64,000 nt of DNA from Streptomyces tendae (lineage in GTDB: Bacteria; Actinomycetota; Actinomycetes; Streptomycetales; Streptomycetaceae). The stretch covers positions 682,001 through 746,000 of the forward strand of contig NZ_BMUY01000002.1 in NCBI RefSeq assembly GCF_014650435.1. Reading direction: 5' to 3'. Position 1 is the first letter of the stretch; each line of letters starts with the position of its first letter. This document shows positions 1-8,992 of the stretch, piece by piece. The notes under the pieces are model-generated. The model ran no database searches. It was not told the origin of the DNA and saw only the letters and a list, made by a program, of their open reading frames with translations. The translations under genes were made by a program, and so were the position numbers.

Positions 1-1346
1 ACGGCGGCCCGCAGCCGCGTGACACGATCGTCGCCGAGACGAGGGACGGTGCCGTCGTCGACGCCAAGTACGGCGAGAAGGACGACGAGAGCACGGACCC
101 CAGCGGGACGACGGCGGTCTCCCTCGACCAGGCCCAGCGCACCGCGCTCGCCTCCGTCCCCCGCGACGGCGACGCGCACACCGTCGAGATCCCCGGCCTC
201 GGCGACTACCGCGTCGAGTACCACGACGGCTACTACGCCGCCCTGCCCACCTCCGAGGCCGACGGCACCATCAGCACCCTGATCCTGGTGGAGGCCAGCG
301 TCACCGCCGCCGGTCTCGTCGCCGCCTCCCTCGCCGGAGCCGTCATCGTCGGCGTCGCCACCCGTCCCCTGCGCCGGGTCGCCGCCACCGCGACCAGGGT
401 CTCCGAACTCCCGCTGCACGCGGGCGAGGTGAACCTCGACGAACGGGTCCCGGAGTCCGAGTGCGACCCGCACACCGAGGTCGGCCGGGTCGGCTCCGCG
501 CTCAACCGCATGCTGAACCACGTCCACGGCGCCCTGCACGCCCGCCAGCAGAGCGAGACGCGGGTACGGCAGTTCGTCGCCGACGCCAGCCACGAACTGC
601 GCACCCCCCTCGCCTCCATCCGCGGCTACGCCGAACTCACCCGCAGGGGGCGCGAGCAGGTCGGCCCCGACACCCGGCACGCGCTGGGCCGCATCGAGTC
701 CGAGGCCGGCCGCATGACCCTGCTGGTCGAGGACCTGCTGCTGCTCGCCCGCCTGGACGCCGGACGCCCGCTGGAGTTCGGGCCGACCGACCTCGTACCG
801 CTCGTCGTGGACACCGTCAGCGACGCCCGCGCGGCCGGCCTCGACCACACCTGGCGGCTCGACCTGCCCGACGAACCGGCCCCGGTGTCGGCGGACCCGG
901 CACGGCTCCAGCAGGTGCTGGTCAACCTGCTGGGCAACGCCCGCAGCCACACCCCGCCGGGCACGACCGTCACCGCCCGCGTACGGCGCGACGGCCCGTG
1001 GCTGTGCGTGGACGTGGCGGACAACGGACCCGGCATCCCGGCCGAGTTGCTGCCGCGTGTCTTCGAACGCTTCGCGCGCGGGGACTCCGCGCGGTCCCGT
1101 GCGACCGGCTCGACGGGCCTCGGACTCGCCATCGTGCAGGCCGTGACGACCGCGCACGGCGGTGGCGTGACGGTCGACAGCGCGCCGGGCCGGACGGTCT
1201 TCACCGTCCATCTGCCCGCCGTGCCCGACCGGCACCTGCCCATGGCGCACGACCGGTATGCACCCGCCGCGCACGGCCGGCCGGACGCGCCGGCGCACTC
1301 ACAGGCACAGCACAGTCTCACCACACGGGTGCGACAGGGGAGTTGA
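1..1346 (+). CDS. Sensor histidine kinase, 5' end cut by the window edge
   Basis: The reading frame is open from base 3, so the true start lies outside the window. The visible protein begins in an extracytoplasmic sensor domain (about 90 residues), then a membrane helix (about 282-350), a HAMP linker, a HisKA box with the phospho-acceptor His in DASHELRTP (near 590-605), an N box (NLLGNARSHTPPG), a G1 box (DNGPGIP) and a G2 box (GLGLAIV). This is a classical membrane-bound kinase that autophosphorylates and passes the phosphate to a response regulator, presumably encoded just upstream. The C-terminus is a His/Ala/Pro-rich tail of about 40 residues with no known role. The glycosyltransferase gene starts 14 bp downstream. 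The ligand is unknown. Confidence 0.9.
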   Translation, partial: GGPQPRDTIVAETRDGAVVDAKYGEKDDESTDPSGTTAVSLDQAQRTALASVPRDGDAHTVEIPGLGDYRVEYHDGYYAALPTSEADGTISTLILVEASVTAAGLVAASLAGAVIVGVATRPLRRVAATATRVSELPLHAGEVNLDERVPESECDPHTEVGRVGSALNRMLNHVHGALHARQQSETRVRQFVADASHELRTPLASIRGYAELTRRGREQVGPDTRHALGRIESEAGRMTLLVEDLLLLARLDAGRPLEFGPTDLVPLVVDTVSDARAAGLDHTWRLDLPDEPAPVSADPARLQQVLVNLLGNARSHTPPGTTVTARVRRDGPWLCVDVADNGPGIPAELLPRVFERFARGDSARSRATGSTGLGLAIVQAVTTAHGGGVTVDSAPGRTVFTVHLPAVPDRHLPMAHDRYAPAAHGRPDAPAHSQAQHSLTTRVRQGS

Positions 1347-1360
1347 GAAGAGTCGGTCCC

Positions 1361-2665
1361 ATGCGAACCGACTCTTCTCCCGGCTCCCTGCCGGCGCGGG
1401 AGCACCTCCCGGCCGCAGGAGCCGGTACGCCTGTCCTGGACGTAGTGGTCCCCGTCTACAACGAGGAGAAGGACCTCGGGCCGTGCGTCCGGAGACTGCA
1501 CGAGCACCTCTCCCGGACGTTCCCGTACGCCTTCCGCATCACGGTCGCCGACAACGCCTCCACGGACGGCACCCCGCAGGTCGCGGCCCGGCTGGCGGCC
1601 GACCTCGCGGCGGTCAGGTCGGTCCGGCTGGAGCAGAAGGGGCGCGGCCGGGCCCTCAGGACCGTCTGGTCGGCCTCGGACGCCCCGGTCCTCGCCTACA
1701 TGGACGTGGACCTCTCCACCGACCTGAACGCGCTGCTGCCGCTGGTGGCACCGCTGATCTCCGGTCACTCGGACCTCGCCATCGGCTCCCGGCTGGCCCG
1801 CAGTTCGCGCGTGGTGCGCGGCGCCAAGCGGGAGTTCATCTCCCGCACCTACAACCTCATCCTGCGCGGCTCCCTCCAGGCCCGCTTCTCCGACGCCCAG
1901 TGCGGCTTCAAGGCGATCCGCCGGGACGTGGCCCAGGTCTTGCTGCCGCTGGTGGAGGACACCGGCTGGTTCTTCGACACCGAGATGCTGGTGCTCGCCG
2001 AGCGGGCCGGGTGCCGGATCCACGAGGTGCCGGTCGACTGGGTCGACGACCCGGACTCCACCGTGCACATCGTGCGGACGGCGACCGAGGACCTCAAGGG
2101 CGTGTGGCGGGTCGGCAAGGCCCTGGCCACCGGTTCCCTCCCACTGGACCGGCTGGCCCGCCCCTTCGGCGACGACCCGCGCGACCGCGACCTGACCGGC
2201 GTACCGCAGGGGCTGGCCCGGCAACTCGTCGGCTTCTGCGTGGTCGGCGCCCTGTCCACCCTCTTCTACCTGCTCCTCTACAGCGGCTTCCGGCACTTCG
2301 CCGGCTCCCAGCTCGCCAACGCGCTCGCGCTGCTGGTCTCGGCGGTCGCCAACACCGCCGCCAACCGGCGGCTGACCTTCGGGGTGCGGGGCCGGGGCGG
2401 CGCCGTGCGGCACCAGGCGCAGGGGCTGGTCGTCTTCGGCATCGGCCTGGCGCTGACCAGCGGTTCGCTGGCCGCCCTGAGCGCGGCGACGACCGACCCC
2501 GACCACTCCACGGAGCTGGCGGTGCTGATCGCCGCCAACCTCGCGGCCACCGTGCTGCGCTTCCTGCTCTTCCGCGCCTGGGTGTTCCCGGACACGCCGC
2601 CCGCGGCCCCCTCCCCGGAACCTCACCGACCGGAACCGCAGCGCACCTGGAGCGACGCCCGATGA
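1361..2665 (+). CDS. Family 2 glycosyltransferase fused to a GtrA-like membrane domain
   Basis: The 434-residue protein has an N-terminal GT-A domain of the dolichyl-phosphate mannosyl/glucosyltransferase type: VVVPVYNEEKDLG, a DNAS motif and the metal-binding DVD (about residues 115-117). A C-terminal domain of about 130 residues with four predicted helices follows, starting near GLARQLVGFCVVGALST, as in GtrA flippase-like proteins. Such enzymes load a sugar onto polyprenyl phosphate at the inner membrane face. The ATG at 1361 is chosen because it is the first start after the kinase stop and sits just before the conserved fold. Its stop overlaps the next gene's start (ATGA), so the two are translationally coupled, suggesting that this enzyme supplies the lipid-linked sugar used by the next protein. 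Confidence 0.9.
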   Translation: MRTDSSPGSLPAREHLPAAGAGTPVLDVVVPVYNEEKDLGPCVRRLHEHLSRTFPYAFRITVADNASTDGTPQVAARLAADLAAVRSVRLEQKGRGRALRTVWSASDAPVLAYMDVDLSTDLNALLPLVAPLISGHSDLAIGSRLARSSRVVRGAKREFISRTYNLILRGSLQARFSDAQCGFKAIRRDVAQVLLPLVEDTGWFFDTEMLVLAERAGCRIHEVPVDWVDDPDSTVHIVRTATEDLKGVWRVGKALATGSLPLDRLARPFGDDPRDRDLTGVPQGLARQLVGFCVVGALSTLFYLLLYSGFRHFAGSQLANALALLVSAVANTAANRRLTFGVRGRGGAVRHQAQGLVVFGIGLALTSGSLAALSAATTDPDHSTELAVLIAANLAATVLRFLLFRAWVFPDTPPAAPSPEPHRPEPQRTWSDAR

Positions 2666-4893
2666 CGACGCACTACGACCCGGCCACGCACGCCGACGGC
2701 GCCCCCACCCCGGTCGGCGCGGACGGGAGGCCGCCGTCCACCGCGCCGCCCGCCCACCGCCAGCCCCGGCGCCGGCTGCGGTCCCGGCTCGGCCGGGTGT
2801 GGCGCGGCCGCCCCGAGGACCCGCGCTGGGTGCGCCCGGCCTTCCTCGGCCTCCTGCTGGCCACCGCCCTCCTCTACCTCTACAACCTGAGCGCCTCCGG
2901 CTGGGCCAACTCCTTCTACTCGGCGGCCGTGCAGGCGGGCAGCCAGTCCTGGAAGGCGTTCTTCTTCGGCTCGCTCGACGCGGGCAACGCCATCACCGTC
3001 GACAAGCCCCCGGCCGCGCTGTGGCCGATGGCGCTGGCGGTGCGGATCTTCGGCCTCTCCTCCTGGTCGATCCTGGTGCCCGAGGTGCTCATGGGGGTGG
3101 GCACGGTCGCCGTCGTGTACGCGGCGGTGTGCCGCCGGTTCAGTCCCGCGGCCGGGCTGATCGCGGGCGCCGTGCTCGCGCTCACGCCCGTCGCCGCGCT
3201 GATGTTCCGCTTCAACAACCCGGACGCGCTCCTCGCCCTGCTGATGTCCGTCGCCTGCTACCTCGTCGTACGAGCGCTGGAGGACGGCCGGACCAAGTGG
3301 CTGGTGTGGGCGGGCGTCGCGATCGGCTTCGCGTTCCTGGCGAAGACCCTCCAGGCATTCCTGATCCTGCCCGCCCTCGCCCTCGTCTACGGTGTCTGCG
3401 CACCGGTGCGGCTCAGGAGGCGCCTCGGGCAGCTCGCGCTGGCGACCGCCGCGATCGTCGTCTCCGGCGGCTGGTGGGTCGCGGTCGTCGAACTGTGGCC
3501 GGCCTCGTCCCGCCCGTACATCGGCGGCTCGCAGAACAACAGTTTCCTGGAGCTGACCTTCGGCTACAACGGCCTCGGCCGTCTCAACGGCGAGGAGACC
3601 GGCAGCGTCGGCGGCGGGGGCGGCCCCGGCGGCGGGAGCGGCGGGCAGTGGGGCGAGACCGGCTGGGACCGGATGTTCAACTCCGAGATCGGCGGCCAGA
3701 TCTCCTGGCTGCTCCCGGCCGCCCTGATCCTCCTCGTCGCGGGCCTCCTCGCCACGCGCCGCGCGGCCCGCACGGACACCGCACGGGCGTCCCTCCTGGT
3801 CTGGGGCGGCTCGCTGCTGATGACCGCGGCCGTCTTCAGCTACATGGCCGGCATCTTCCACCAGTACTACACGGTGGCCCTCGCGCCGTACCTGGCGGCC
3901 GTGATCGGCATGGGCGCCGCGACGCTGTGGGAACGCCGCGCGCGGCCCTGGGCGTCGATCGCCCTCGCCGCCGCCGTCACGGCGAGCGCGGCCTGGGGAT
4001 ACGTCCTGCTCAACCGCACGCCCGACTACCTCCCCTGGCTGAAGGTGCCGGTCCTGGTCGGCGGCCTGGTCGCCGCGCTCGGGCTGGTCTTCGCGGGCCG
4101 GCTGGGGCGGCGGACCGCCCTCGCGGCGGCGGGGCTCGGTCTGGTGGCGTCGCTGGCGGCGCCCACGGCGTACACGCTGAGCACCGTGCGGGAGGGGCAC
4201 AGCGGCTCCATCGTCACGGCCGGTCCGGCCGGCGCGAGCATGGGCGGCGGCCCCGGCGGTGGCGGTGGCCGCGGCGGTGGCCCCGGTGGGGGCGGCTTCC
4301 CGGGCGGCGGGACCGCACCCGGACAGGGACAGGGGCAGGGGCAGGGCCAGGGCGGTCCAGGGGTCGGCGGCTTCCCCGGCGGCGGCACCGCCCCGGGCAC
4401 CGGTGGCAGCAACCAGAACGGCCAGACGCCGAACGGGCAGAACGGCCAGAACGGGCAGAACGGCGGTCCGGCCGGTGGCCCGTCCGGCGAAGGCGGCCGC
4501 ATGGGTGCGGGCGGCGGCGGCATGGGCGGCCTGCTCAACGGCGCCGAAGTCAGTTCGAAGGCGAAGAAACTGCTGGAGACCGACGCCGACGCATACACCT
4601 GGGCCGCCGCGGCCATCGGCTCCCAGAACGCCGCGAGCTATCAGCTGAGCACCGGTGCCCCGGTGATGGCGATCGGCGGCTTCAACGGCACCGACCCGTC
4701 GCCGACCCTGGCCCAGTTCAAGAAGTACGTGGCGGACGGCCGGATCCACTACTTCATCGGAGGCGGCGCGGGGGGTGGCATGGGCGGCGACTCCGGTACG
4801 GCGTCCCGGATCACCTCGTGGGTCGAGGGCAACTTCGAGGAGGTCACGGTCGGCTCGGCCACCTTCTACGACCTGACAGCGCCGACGACCTGA
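2662..4893 (+). CDS. GT39/ArnT-type membrane glycosyltransferase with a glycine-rich insert
   Basis: The 743-residue polytopic protein resembles protein O-mannosyltransferases/ArnT. After a basic Pro-rich cytoplasmic N-terminus comes a helix and a loop ending in DAGNAITVDKPP, the acidic catalytic loop typical of this superfamily, then about ten more helices. Residues roughly 510-625 form a Gly/Gln/Asn-rich low-complexity stretch (GGGPGGGGG, GQGQGQ, NGQNGQNGQ), followed by a folded extracellular C-terminal domain of about 120 residues. A shorter Gly run occurs near residues 313-330. It probably moves a sugar from polyprenyl phosphate to an exported acceptor outside the membrane. It overlaps the upstream glycosyltransferase gene by 4 bp. 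The acceptor is unknown. Confidence 0.88.
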   Translation: MTTHYDPATHADGAPTPVGADGRPPSTAPPAHRQPRRRLRSRLGRVWRGRPEDPRWVRPAFLGLLLATALLYLYNLSASGWANSFYSAAVQAGSQSWKAFFFGSLDAGNAITVDKPPAALWPMALAVRIFGLSSWSILVPEVLMGVGTVAVVYAAVCRRFSPAAGLIAGAVLALTPVAALMFRFNNPDALLALLMSVACYLVVRALEDGRTKWLVWAGVAIGFAFLAKTLQAFLILPALALVYGVCAPVRLRRRLGQLALATAAIVVSGGWWVAVVELWPASSRPYIGGSQNNSFLELTFGYNGLGRLNGEETGSVGGGGGPGGGSGGQWGETGWDRMFNSEIGGQISWLLPAALILLVAGLLATRRAARTDTARASLLVWGGSLLMTAAVFSYMAGIFHQYYTVALAPYLAAVIGMGAATLWERRARPWASIALAAAVTASAAWGYVLLNRTPDYLPWLKVPVLVGGLVAALGLVFAGRLGRRTALAAAGLGLVASLAAPTAYTLSTVREGHSGSIVTAGPAGASMGGGPGGGGGRGGGPGGGGFPGGGTAPGQGQGQGQGQGGPGVGGFPGGGTAPGTGGSNQNGQTPNGQNGQNGQNGGPAGGPSGEGGRMGAGGGGMGGLLNGAEVSSKAKKLLETDADAYTWAAAAIGSQNAASYQLSTGAPVMAIGGFNGTDPSPTLAQFKKYVADGRIHYFIGGGAGGGMGGDSGTASRITSWVEGNFEEVTVGSATFYDLTAPTT

Positions 4894-4933
4894 CATCGCC
4901 GACGGCCTGGGCGTCGTCCCGGACGCGAAATCG

Positions 4934-4970
4934 TTGTACAGCGTATAGGACTCTCCTATACGCTGTACAA
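4934..4970. promoter_or_regulatory. Perfect 17-bp inverted repeat operator over a near-leaderless promoter
   Basis: The arms are TTGTACAGCGTATAGGA (4934-4950) and its exact complement (4954-4970), separated by CTC. The left arm begins with a -35-like TTGTAC, and 17 bp later the right arm holds a -10-like TATACG (4957-4962). Transcription would then begin near 4969, only about 3 nt before the ATG at 4972. The likely ligand is the TetR repressor encoded downstream of the transporter. Promoter elements are inferred from spacing and similarity. Confidence 0.75.
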
Positions 4971-4971
4971 C

Positions 4972-6495
4972 ATGACGACGTCGCCCCAGGAGTCCGCCAA
5001 GGACCGGGAACGCGAACCCGCACCCCCGGTCCAGGGTCACCCGCAGCGCTGGCTGATCCTCGGTGTCATCAGCCTCGCCCAGCTCACGGTGGTCCTGGAC
5101 AACACCGTGCTGAACGTGGCCATCCCCTCGCTCACCGACGAGCTGGGCGCGGCCACCTCGGACATCCAGTGGATGATCAACGCCTACTCGCTCGTCCAGT
5201 CAGGTCTGCTGCTCACCGCGGGCAGCGCGGCCGACCGGTACGGCCGCAAGAAGATGCTGGCCACCGGCCTCGCCCTGTTCGGGATCGGGTCACTGGCGGC
5301 CGGACTCGCGGACACCACCGGCCAGCTGATCGCGGCACGGGCCGGCATGGGCGTCGGCGGTGCCCTGCTGCTGACCACCACGCTGGCCGTGGTCATGCAG
5401 ATCTTCGCGCCCGCCGAGCACGCCAAGGCCATCGGCATCTGGAGCGCGGTCAGCGCGCTCGGCTTCGCCTGCGGGCCGCTGATCGGCGGGTTCATGCTGG
5501 ACCACTTCTGGTGGGGCGCCATCTTCCTGATCAACCTGCCGGTGGTGGCCCTCGGCCTGGTCGCGGTCGTGACACTGGTCCCGGAGTCGAAGAACCGACA
5601 GGGCGACCGCCCCGACCTGCTCGGCGCCGTCCTCTCCACCGTCGGCATGGCCGCGCTCGTCTACGCGATCATCTCCGGCCCGGAGCACGGCTGGACGTCG
5701 GGCCGGGTCCTGGCCACCGCGGCCGTCGCCCTGGGGGTGCTCGCGCTCTTCGCCTACTGGGAGAGCCGCATCCCGTACCCGATGCTCGACCTCAGCTTCT
5801 TCCGCGACCAGCGGTTCACCGGCGCGGTGGCCGGTCTGGTGCTGATCAGCTTCGGCATGGGCGGTGCGCTGTTCCTGCTCACCCAGCACCTGCAGTTCGT
5901 CCTCGGGTACGGCCCCCTGGAGGCGGGGCTGCGGACCGCGCCGCTGGCCCTGACGGTGGTGCTGCTGAACTTCTCCGGGGTGTCGGCCAAGTGGCTGGCC
6001 AGGCTGGGCACACCGGTGGCGGTGCTGCTGAGCATGGTGCTGATGTCGGCGGGCCTGGTGTCCATCGCCACGCTGACCGGGCACGGCTACGCCGGGACGC
6101 TGCTGGGGCTGGTGCTGATCGGTGTGGGGTGCGCGCTTGGCAACCCGGCCATGGCCCATGCCCTGATGAGCGCGATCCCGCCGGCCAAGGCGGGGGTCGG
6201 CGCCGGCGTCAACGGCACGCTGGCGGAGTTCGGCAACGGGCTGGGCGTGGCCGTCCTCGGGGCGGTGCTGAACTTCCGGTTCGCGGCGCTGGCACCGGTC
6301 GCGGCGACGTCGTTGCCGGCGGCGTTGGCCTCGGCGCGGGGGGAGGGGGAGCGGGGCCGGGTGCTGGACGCGTTCTCCTCCGGAGTGGAGAGCAGTCAGC
6401 TGGTGGGGGCGGTGGCCGTGTTGCTGGGCGGAGTGGTGGCTGCGGTGTTGTTGCGGCGGGCGGAGCGGGCAGACTCGGGGGTTGTGAGCGCCTGA
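4972..6495 (+). CDS. MFS drug exporter, DHA2 (EmrB/QacA) family
   Basis: The 507-residue protein has the layout of 14-helix proton-driven multidrug exporters. Motif D1 (LDNTVLNVAIPSL) is in the first helix, motif A (GSAADRYGRKK) lies between helices 2 and 3, and a motif C-like glycine/proline helix (GFACGPLIGGFML) follows. The ATG lies 1 bp after the palindromic operator and has no ribosome-binding site, which fits leaderless translation. The tetR gene lies 147 bp downstream in the same direction, a common local repressor/pump arrangement. Substrate unknown; an amphipathic antibiotic or dye is the usual guess for the family. Confidence 0.92.
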   Translation: MTTSPQESAKDREREPAPPVQGHPQRWLILGVISLAQLTVVLDNTVLNVAIPSLTDELGAATSDIQWMINAYSLVQSGLLLTAGSAADRYGRKKMLATGLALFGIGSLAAGLADTTGQLIAARAGMGVGGALLLTTTLAVVMQIFAPAEHAKAIGIWSAVSALGFACGPLIGGFMLDHFWWGAIFLINLPVVALGLVAVVTLVPESKNRQGDRPDLLGAVLSTVGMAALVYAIISGPEHGWTSGRVLATAAVALGVLALFAYWESRIPYPMLDLSFFRDQRFTGAVAGLVLISFGMGGALFLLTQHLQFVLGYGPLEAGLRTAPLALTVVLLNFSGVSAKWLARLGTPVAVLLSMVLMSAGLVSIATLTGHGYAGTLLGLVLIGVGCALGNPAMAHALMSAIPPAKAGVGAGVNGTLAEFGNGLGVAVLGAVLNFRFAALAPVAATSLPAALASARGEGERGRVLDAFSSGVESSQLVGAVAVLLGGVVAAVLLRRAERADSGVVSA

Positions 6496-6642
6496 GGGCT
6501 CGGATGGGCTGCTTGCGACGCGGCTGCGGGTCTGGTCGTGGTTGCTCGCGCCCACGCGGCGAAGCCGCACAATGACAGAGCCCCGCGCCCCTTGTGGGGC
6601 GCTTCGCCGACCGGCGATTTATGAGGCGAGGGAGAGGTGCGC

Positions 6643-7401
6643 ATGGCGAAGGCAGGGCGGGAGGGGCCGCGGGACAGCGTGTGGCTGTCGGGGGAGTCGC
6701 GGCGCGGTGGGCGCCGCGGGGGGCAGCCGTCCGGGCTCGACCGGGACCGGATCACCTGGACCACCGTCCGGCTGCTGGACGCGGAGGGCCTGACGGGGTT
6801 CTCCATGCGCCGCCTGGCCGCCGAGCTGAACGTCACGGCGATGTCCGTGTACTGGTACGTCGACACCAAGGACCAACTGCTCGAACTCGCCCTGGACGCC
6901 GTCTTCGGCGAGCTGCGCCACCCGGACCCGGACGCCGGCCTCGACTGGCGCGCGGAGCTGCGTGCCCTGGCCCGGGAGAACCGGGCGCTGCTGGTGCGCC
7001 ACCCCTGGTCGTCCCGGCTGGTCGGCACCTACCTCAACATCGGGCCGCACTCGCTGGCGTTCTCCCGGTCCGTGCAGAACGTCGTGGGCCGCAGCGGGCT
7101 GCCCGCGCATCGCCTGATCGGCGCCATCTCCGCCGTCTTCCAGTTCGTCTACGGCTACGGAACCATCGAGGGCCGCTTCCTCGCGCGGGTGGCGGAGACC
7201 GGGCTGAGCCCGGAGGAGTACTACGAGGACTCGATGAGCGCGGTGACCGAGGTGCCGGACACGGCGGGCGTCATCGAGGACGCCCAGGACATCATGGCGG
7301 CCCGGGGCGGCGACACCGTCGCGGAGATGCTGGACCGGGACTTCGAGTTCGCCCTCGACCTGCTCATCGCGGGCATCGACGCGATGGTCGACCCCACCTG
7401 A
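6643..7401 (+). CDS. TetR-family transcriptional repressor
   Basis: The 252-residue protein has a TetR DNA-binding domain after a basic Gly/Arg-rich tail of about 30 residues. The recognition helices are in FSMRRLAAELNVTAMSVYWYVDTKDQL (about residues 53-79). The rest is an all-helical ligand-binding domain of the TetR_C class. The ATG at 6643 is preferred over a GTG at 6637 because GGAGAG (6631-6636) lies 6 nt upstream of it. The obvious target is the perfect palindrome in front of the MFS gene; no similar palindrome is seen before this gene, so it may be co-transcribed with the pump. Confidence 0.9.
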   Translation: MAKAGREGPRDSVWLSGESRRGGRRGGQPSGLDRDRITWTTVRLLDAEGLTGFSMRRLAAELNVTAMSVYWYVDTKDQLLELALDAVFGELRHPDPDAGLDWRAELRALARENRALLVRHPWSSRLVGTYLNIGPHSLAFSRSVQNVVGRSGLPAHRLIGAISAVFQFVYGYGTIEGRFLARVAETGLSPEEYYEDSMSAVTEVPDTAGVIEDAQDIMAARGGDTVAEMLDRDFEFALDLLIAGIDAMVDPT

Positions 7402-7876
7402 CCCGACACCGACCCACACCCGCCCGACGGCGCCAGGCCGCACGCCCGTCCGACGGCGCCCGGCCGCACGACCGGCTGAGGCGGTCGGCCGTATGCCCGG
7501 CCGAGGCGGCGCTCAGCCGTTCGCCTGGCCGACGAGGGCTCGGCCATACGCCCGACCGGGCCGGCGCTCAGCCGCACGCCCCGGCAGAGGCGACTGTCGG
7601 CAGCGCACCCGGCGGACGGCCCTCGGCCGACTCCGGCTGCCGCCGCTCAGCCGTACCGCCCGGCCGACGGCCCCTCGGCCGTACCCCCGCCGACGGTGCT
7701 CAGCGGACGCCCGGCGTGCGGCCCCCCGCCGTACGCCGCCCGGCCGACGCCGCCCGGCCGACGCCGCTCAGCCGGAGGCGCCGGTCGACGGCGCCCGGCC
7801 GCAGAGCCCGGCCGAAGTCGGCCAGTCGTCCGCCGTGGGCCTCGGTCCTAGGGGGCGTCACGACACTCCTTACTCG
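7402..7876. repeat. Gene-free convergent gap filled with degenerate short repeats
   Basis: Between the convergent tetR and oxidase genes lies about 475 bp with no supported gene. It is built from imperfect, roughly 25-35-bp copies around CGGCCG(T/C)ACGCCCGGCCGACGG-like and CGGCGCTCAGCCG-like cores, repeated more than ten times between about 7420 and 7810. Both strands can form many short GC hairpins. No T-tract terminator stands out. The stretch may be an expanded terminator or slippage-derived repeat. Confidence 0.55.
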
Positions 7877-8347
7877 TTACTCGTCCGCCGACAGCCGTGC
7901 CGGGAAGCCGCCCGTCGCCACCGGGCCCCATTTCTCCGGCGTGACCCGGATGATGGACTTGCCCTGCTTCACCATGGCCTGCCGGTACTCGTCCCAGTCG
8001 GGGTGCTCGCCGGAGATGTTGCGGAAGTACTCCACGAGCGGCTCCACGGAGTCGGGCGCGTCGAGGACCTCCGCGGTGCCGTCGATCTGGACCCACGGGC
8101 CGTTCCACTCGTCGCTGAGCACGATGACGCTGACCCGGGGGTCGCGGCGCGCGTTGCGGGTCTTGGCCCGCTCGGGGTAGGTCGAGACGACGATCCGCCC
8201 GGCGTCGTCGACCCCGCAGGTCAGCGGCGACCCCTGCGGGCTGCCGTCGGACCGCCGGGTCAGCAGGATCGCCCGGTGCCGGGGGCGTACGAAGTCCAGC
8301 AACTCGTCCAGGGAGACACGGGTGTTCGTCGCGATGTTCGGTGCCAT
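7877..8347 (-). CDS. PPOX-class F420-dependent (or FMN) oxidoreductase
   Basis: The 156-residue protein has the split beta-barrel of the pyridoxamine-phosphate-oxidase-like superfamily. Visible landmarks are HRAILLTRRSDGSPQGSPL in the first strands, GRIVVSTYPERAKTRNARRDPRVSV (the cofactor phosphate-binding Lys/Arg region) and WVQIDGTAEVLD. The length and these motifs match the small F420H2-dependent reductases common in Streptomyces. A substrate cannot be read from sequence. It converges on tetR across the repeat-filled gap and is followed on the same strand side by the STAS gene. Confidence 0.85.
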   Translation of the reverse strand: MAPNIATNTRVSLDELLDFVRPRHRAILLTRRSDGSPQGSPLTCGVDDAGRIVVSTYPERAKTRNARRDPRVSVIVLSDEWNGPWVQIDGTAEVLDAPDSVEPLVEYFRNISGEHPDWDEYRQAMVKQGKSIIRVTPEKWGPVATGGFPARLSADE

Positions 8348-8374
8348 GGCGTCAGCCTAGGACGCCGCCCCGCG

Positions 8375-8800
8375 CTACGGCCGTAGCGCCTCCGCGAGGT
8401 TGTCGTGGACCGGCACGTCGCGGCGCAGTCCGGAGAGCTCCAGGACGCGGCTCGGTACGCCCTGCGGGGCGGCCACCACGCGCAGCAGGGTGCGCTCGGG
8501 CAGCCGACGGCGCACGGAGGCGATCAGGCGGACGCCCTGGGAGTCCATGAAACGGGTCGTGGAGAGGTCGAGCACGAGCAGGCGCAGTCCGTCGGAGCGC
8601 TGGTCCACGGCGGTCGTGATCAGAGGCAGCAGCCCCGAGGCGTTGCAGAAGTCGATCTCGCTGGGCATCGCGAGCACGGCGCAGCCGGGTGGTTCACACG
8701 GCTCGCACGGCTCGCAGGGCTGGGGGAGGAAGGTCACAGCACTCACCTGACAGACGTCCGTCGGGCTTCCGGCCGGGCCGCTTCCTGACCCGGCCACCAT
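8375..8800 (-). CDS. STAS-domain anti-sigma-factor antagonist
   Basis: The C-terminal approximately 100 residues form a STAS domain (LRLLVLDLSTTRFMDSQGVRLIASVRRRL). The Ser in FMDSQGV is the usual phosphorylation site of SpoIIAA-type antagonists, which sequester anti-sigma kinases when unphosphorylated. The N-terminus carries an odd Cys/Glu/Pro run (CEPCEPCEPPGC) encoded by a 9-nt tandem repeat. The ATG at 8800 gives 141 residues; a GTG at 8746 would give 123 and is equally possible, as neither has a strong ribosome-binding site. Its divergent neighbours are GAF-ANTAR regulators, so the locus looks like a stress-signalling group. Confidence 0.82.
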   Translation of the reverse strand: MVAGSGSGPAGSPTDVCQVSAVTFLPQPCEPCEPCEPPGCAVLAMPSEIDFCNASGLLPLITTAVDQRSDGLRLLVLDLSTTRFMDSQGVRLIASVRRRLPERTLLRVVAAPQGVPSRVLELSGLRRDVPVHDNLAEALRP

Positions 8801-8992
8801 TCCACCACGCGGCGGAGAGGCACGGAAGGCGCACCGCTCGCCCGGCCGCCGGGCCGGGCGGCCGTCGACCGAGCGTCACCGGCACGCAACCGAGCAGCTA
8901 AAGTGCTGTTCGTCCTGTGCTCGCAGTCGGGAATGTGCTGCGGAGCTCTCCTGCGCACGGCCGTGAGGCCGCGCTTGCCGAAGAGGTTCGTG

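Noticed and set aside
626..2626. 666-codon open frame on the minus strand opposite the kinase and glycosyltransferase genes
   Set aside because: It is a product of extreme third-position GC; the translated sequence is Arg/Gly/Gln-rich without domain character, and the plus-strand genes have complete motifs.
2623..5040. 805-codon minus-strand open frame over the GT39 gene
   Set aside because: Low-complexity antisense shadow; it would also cover the palindromic operator and the start of the exporter gene.
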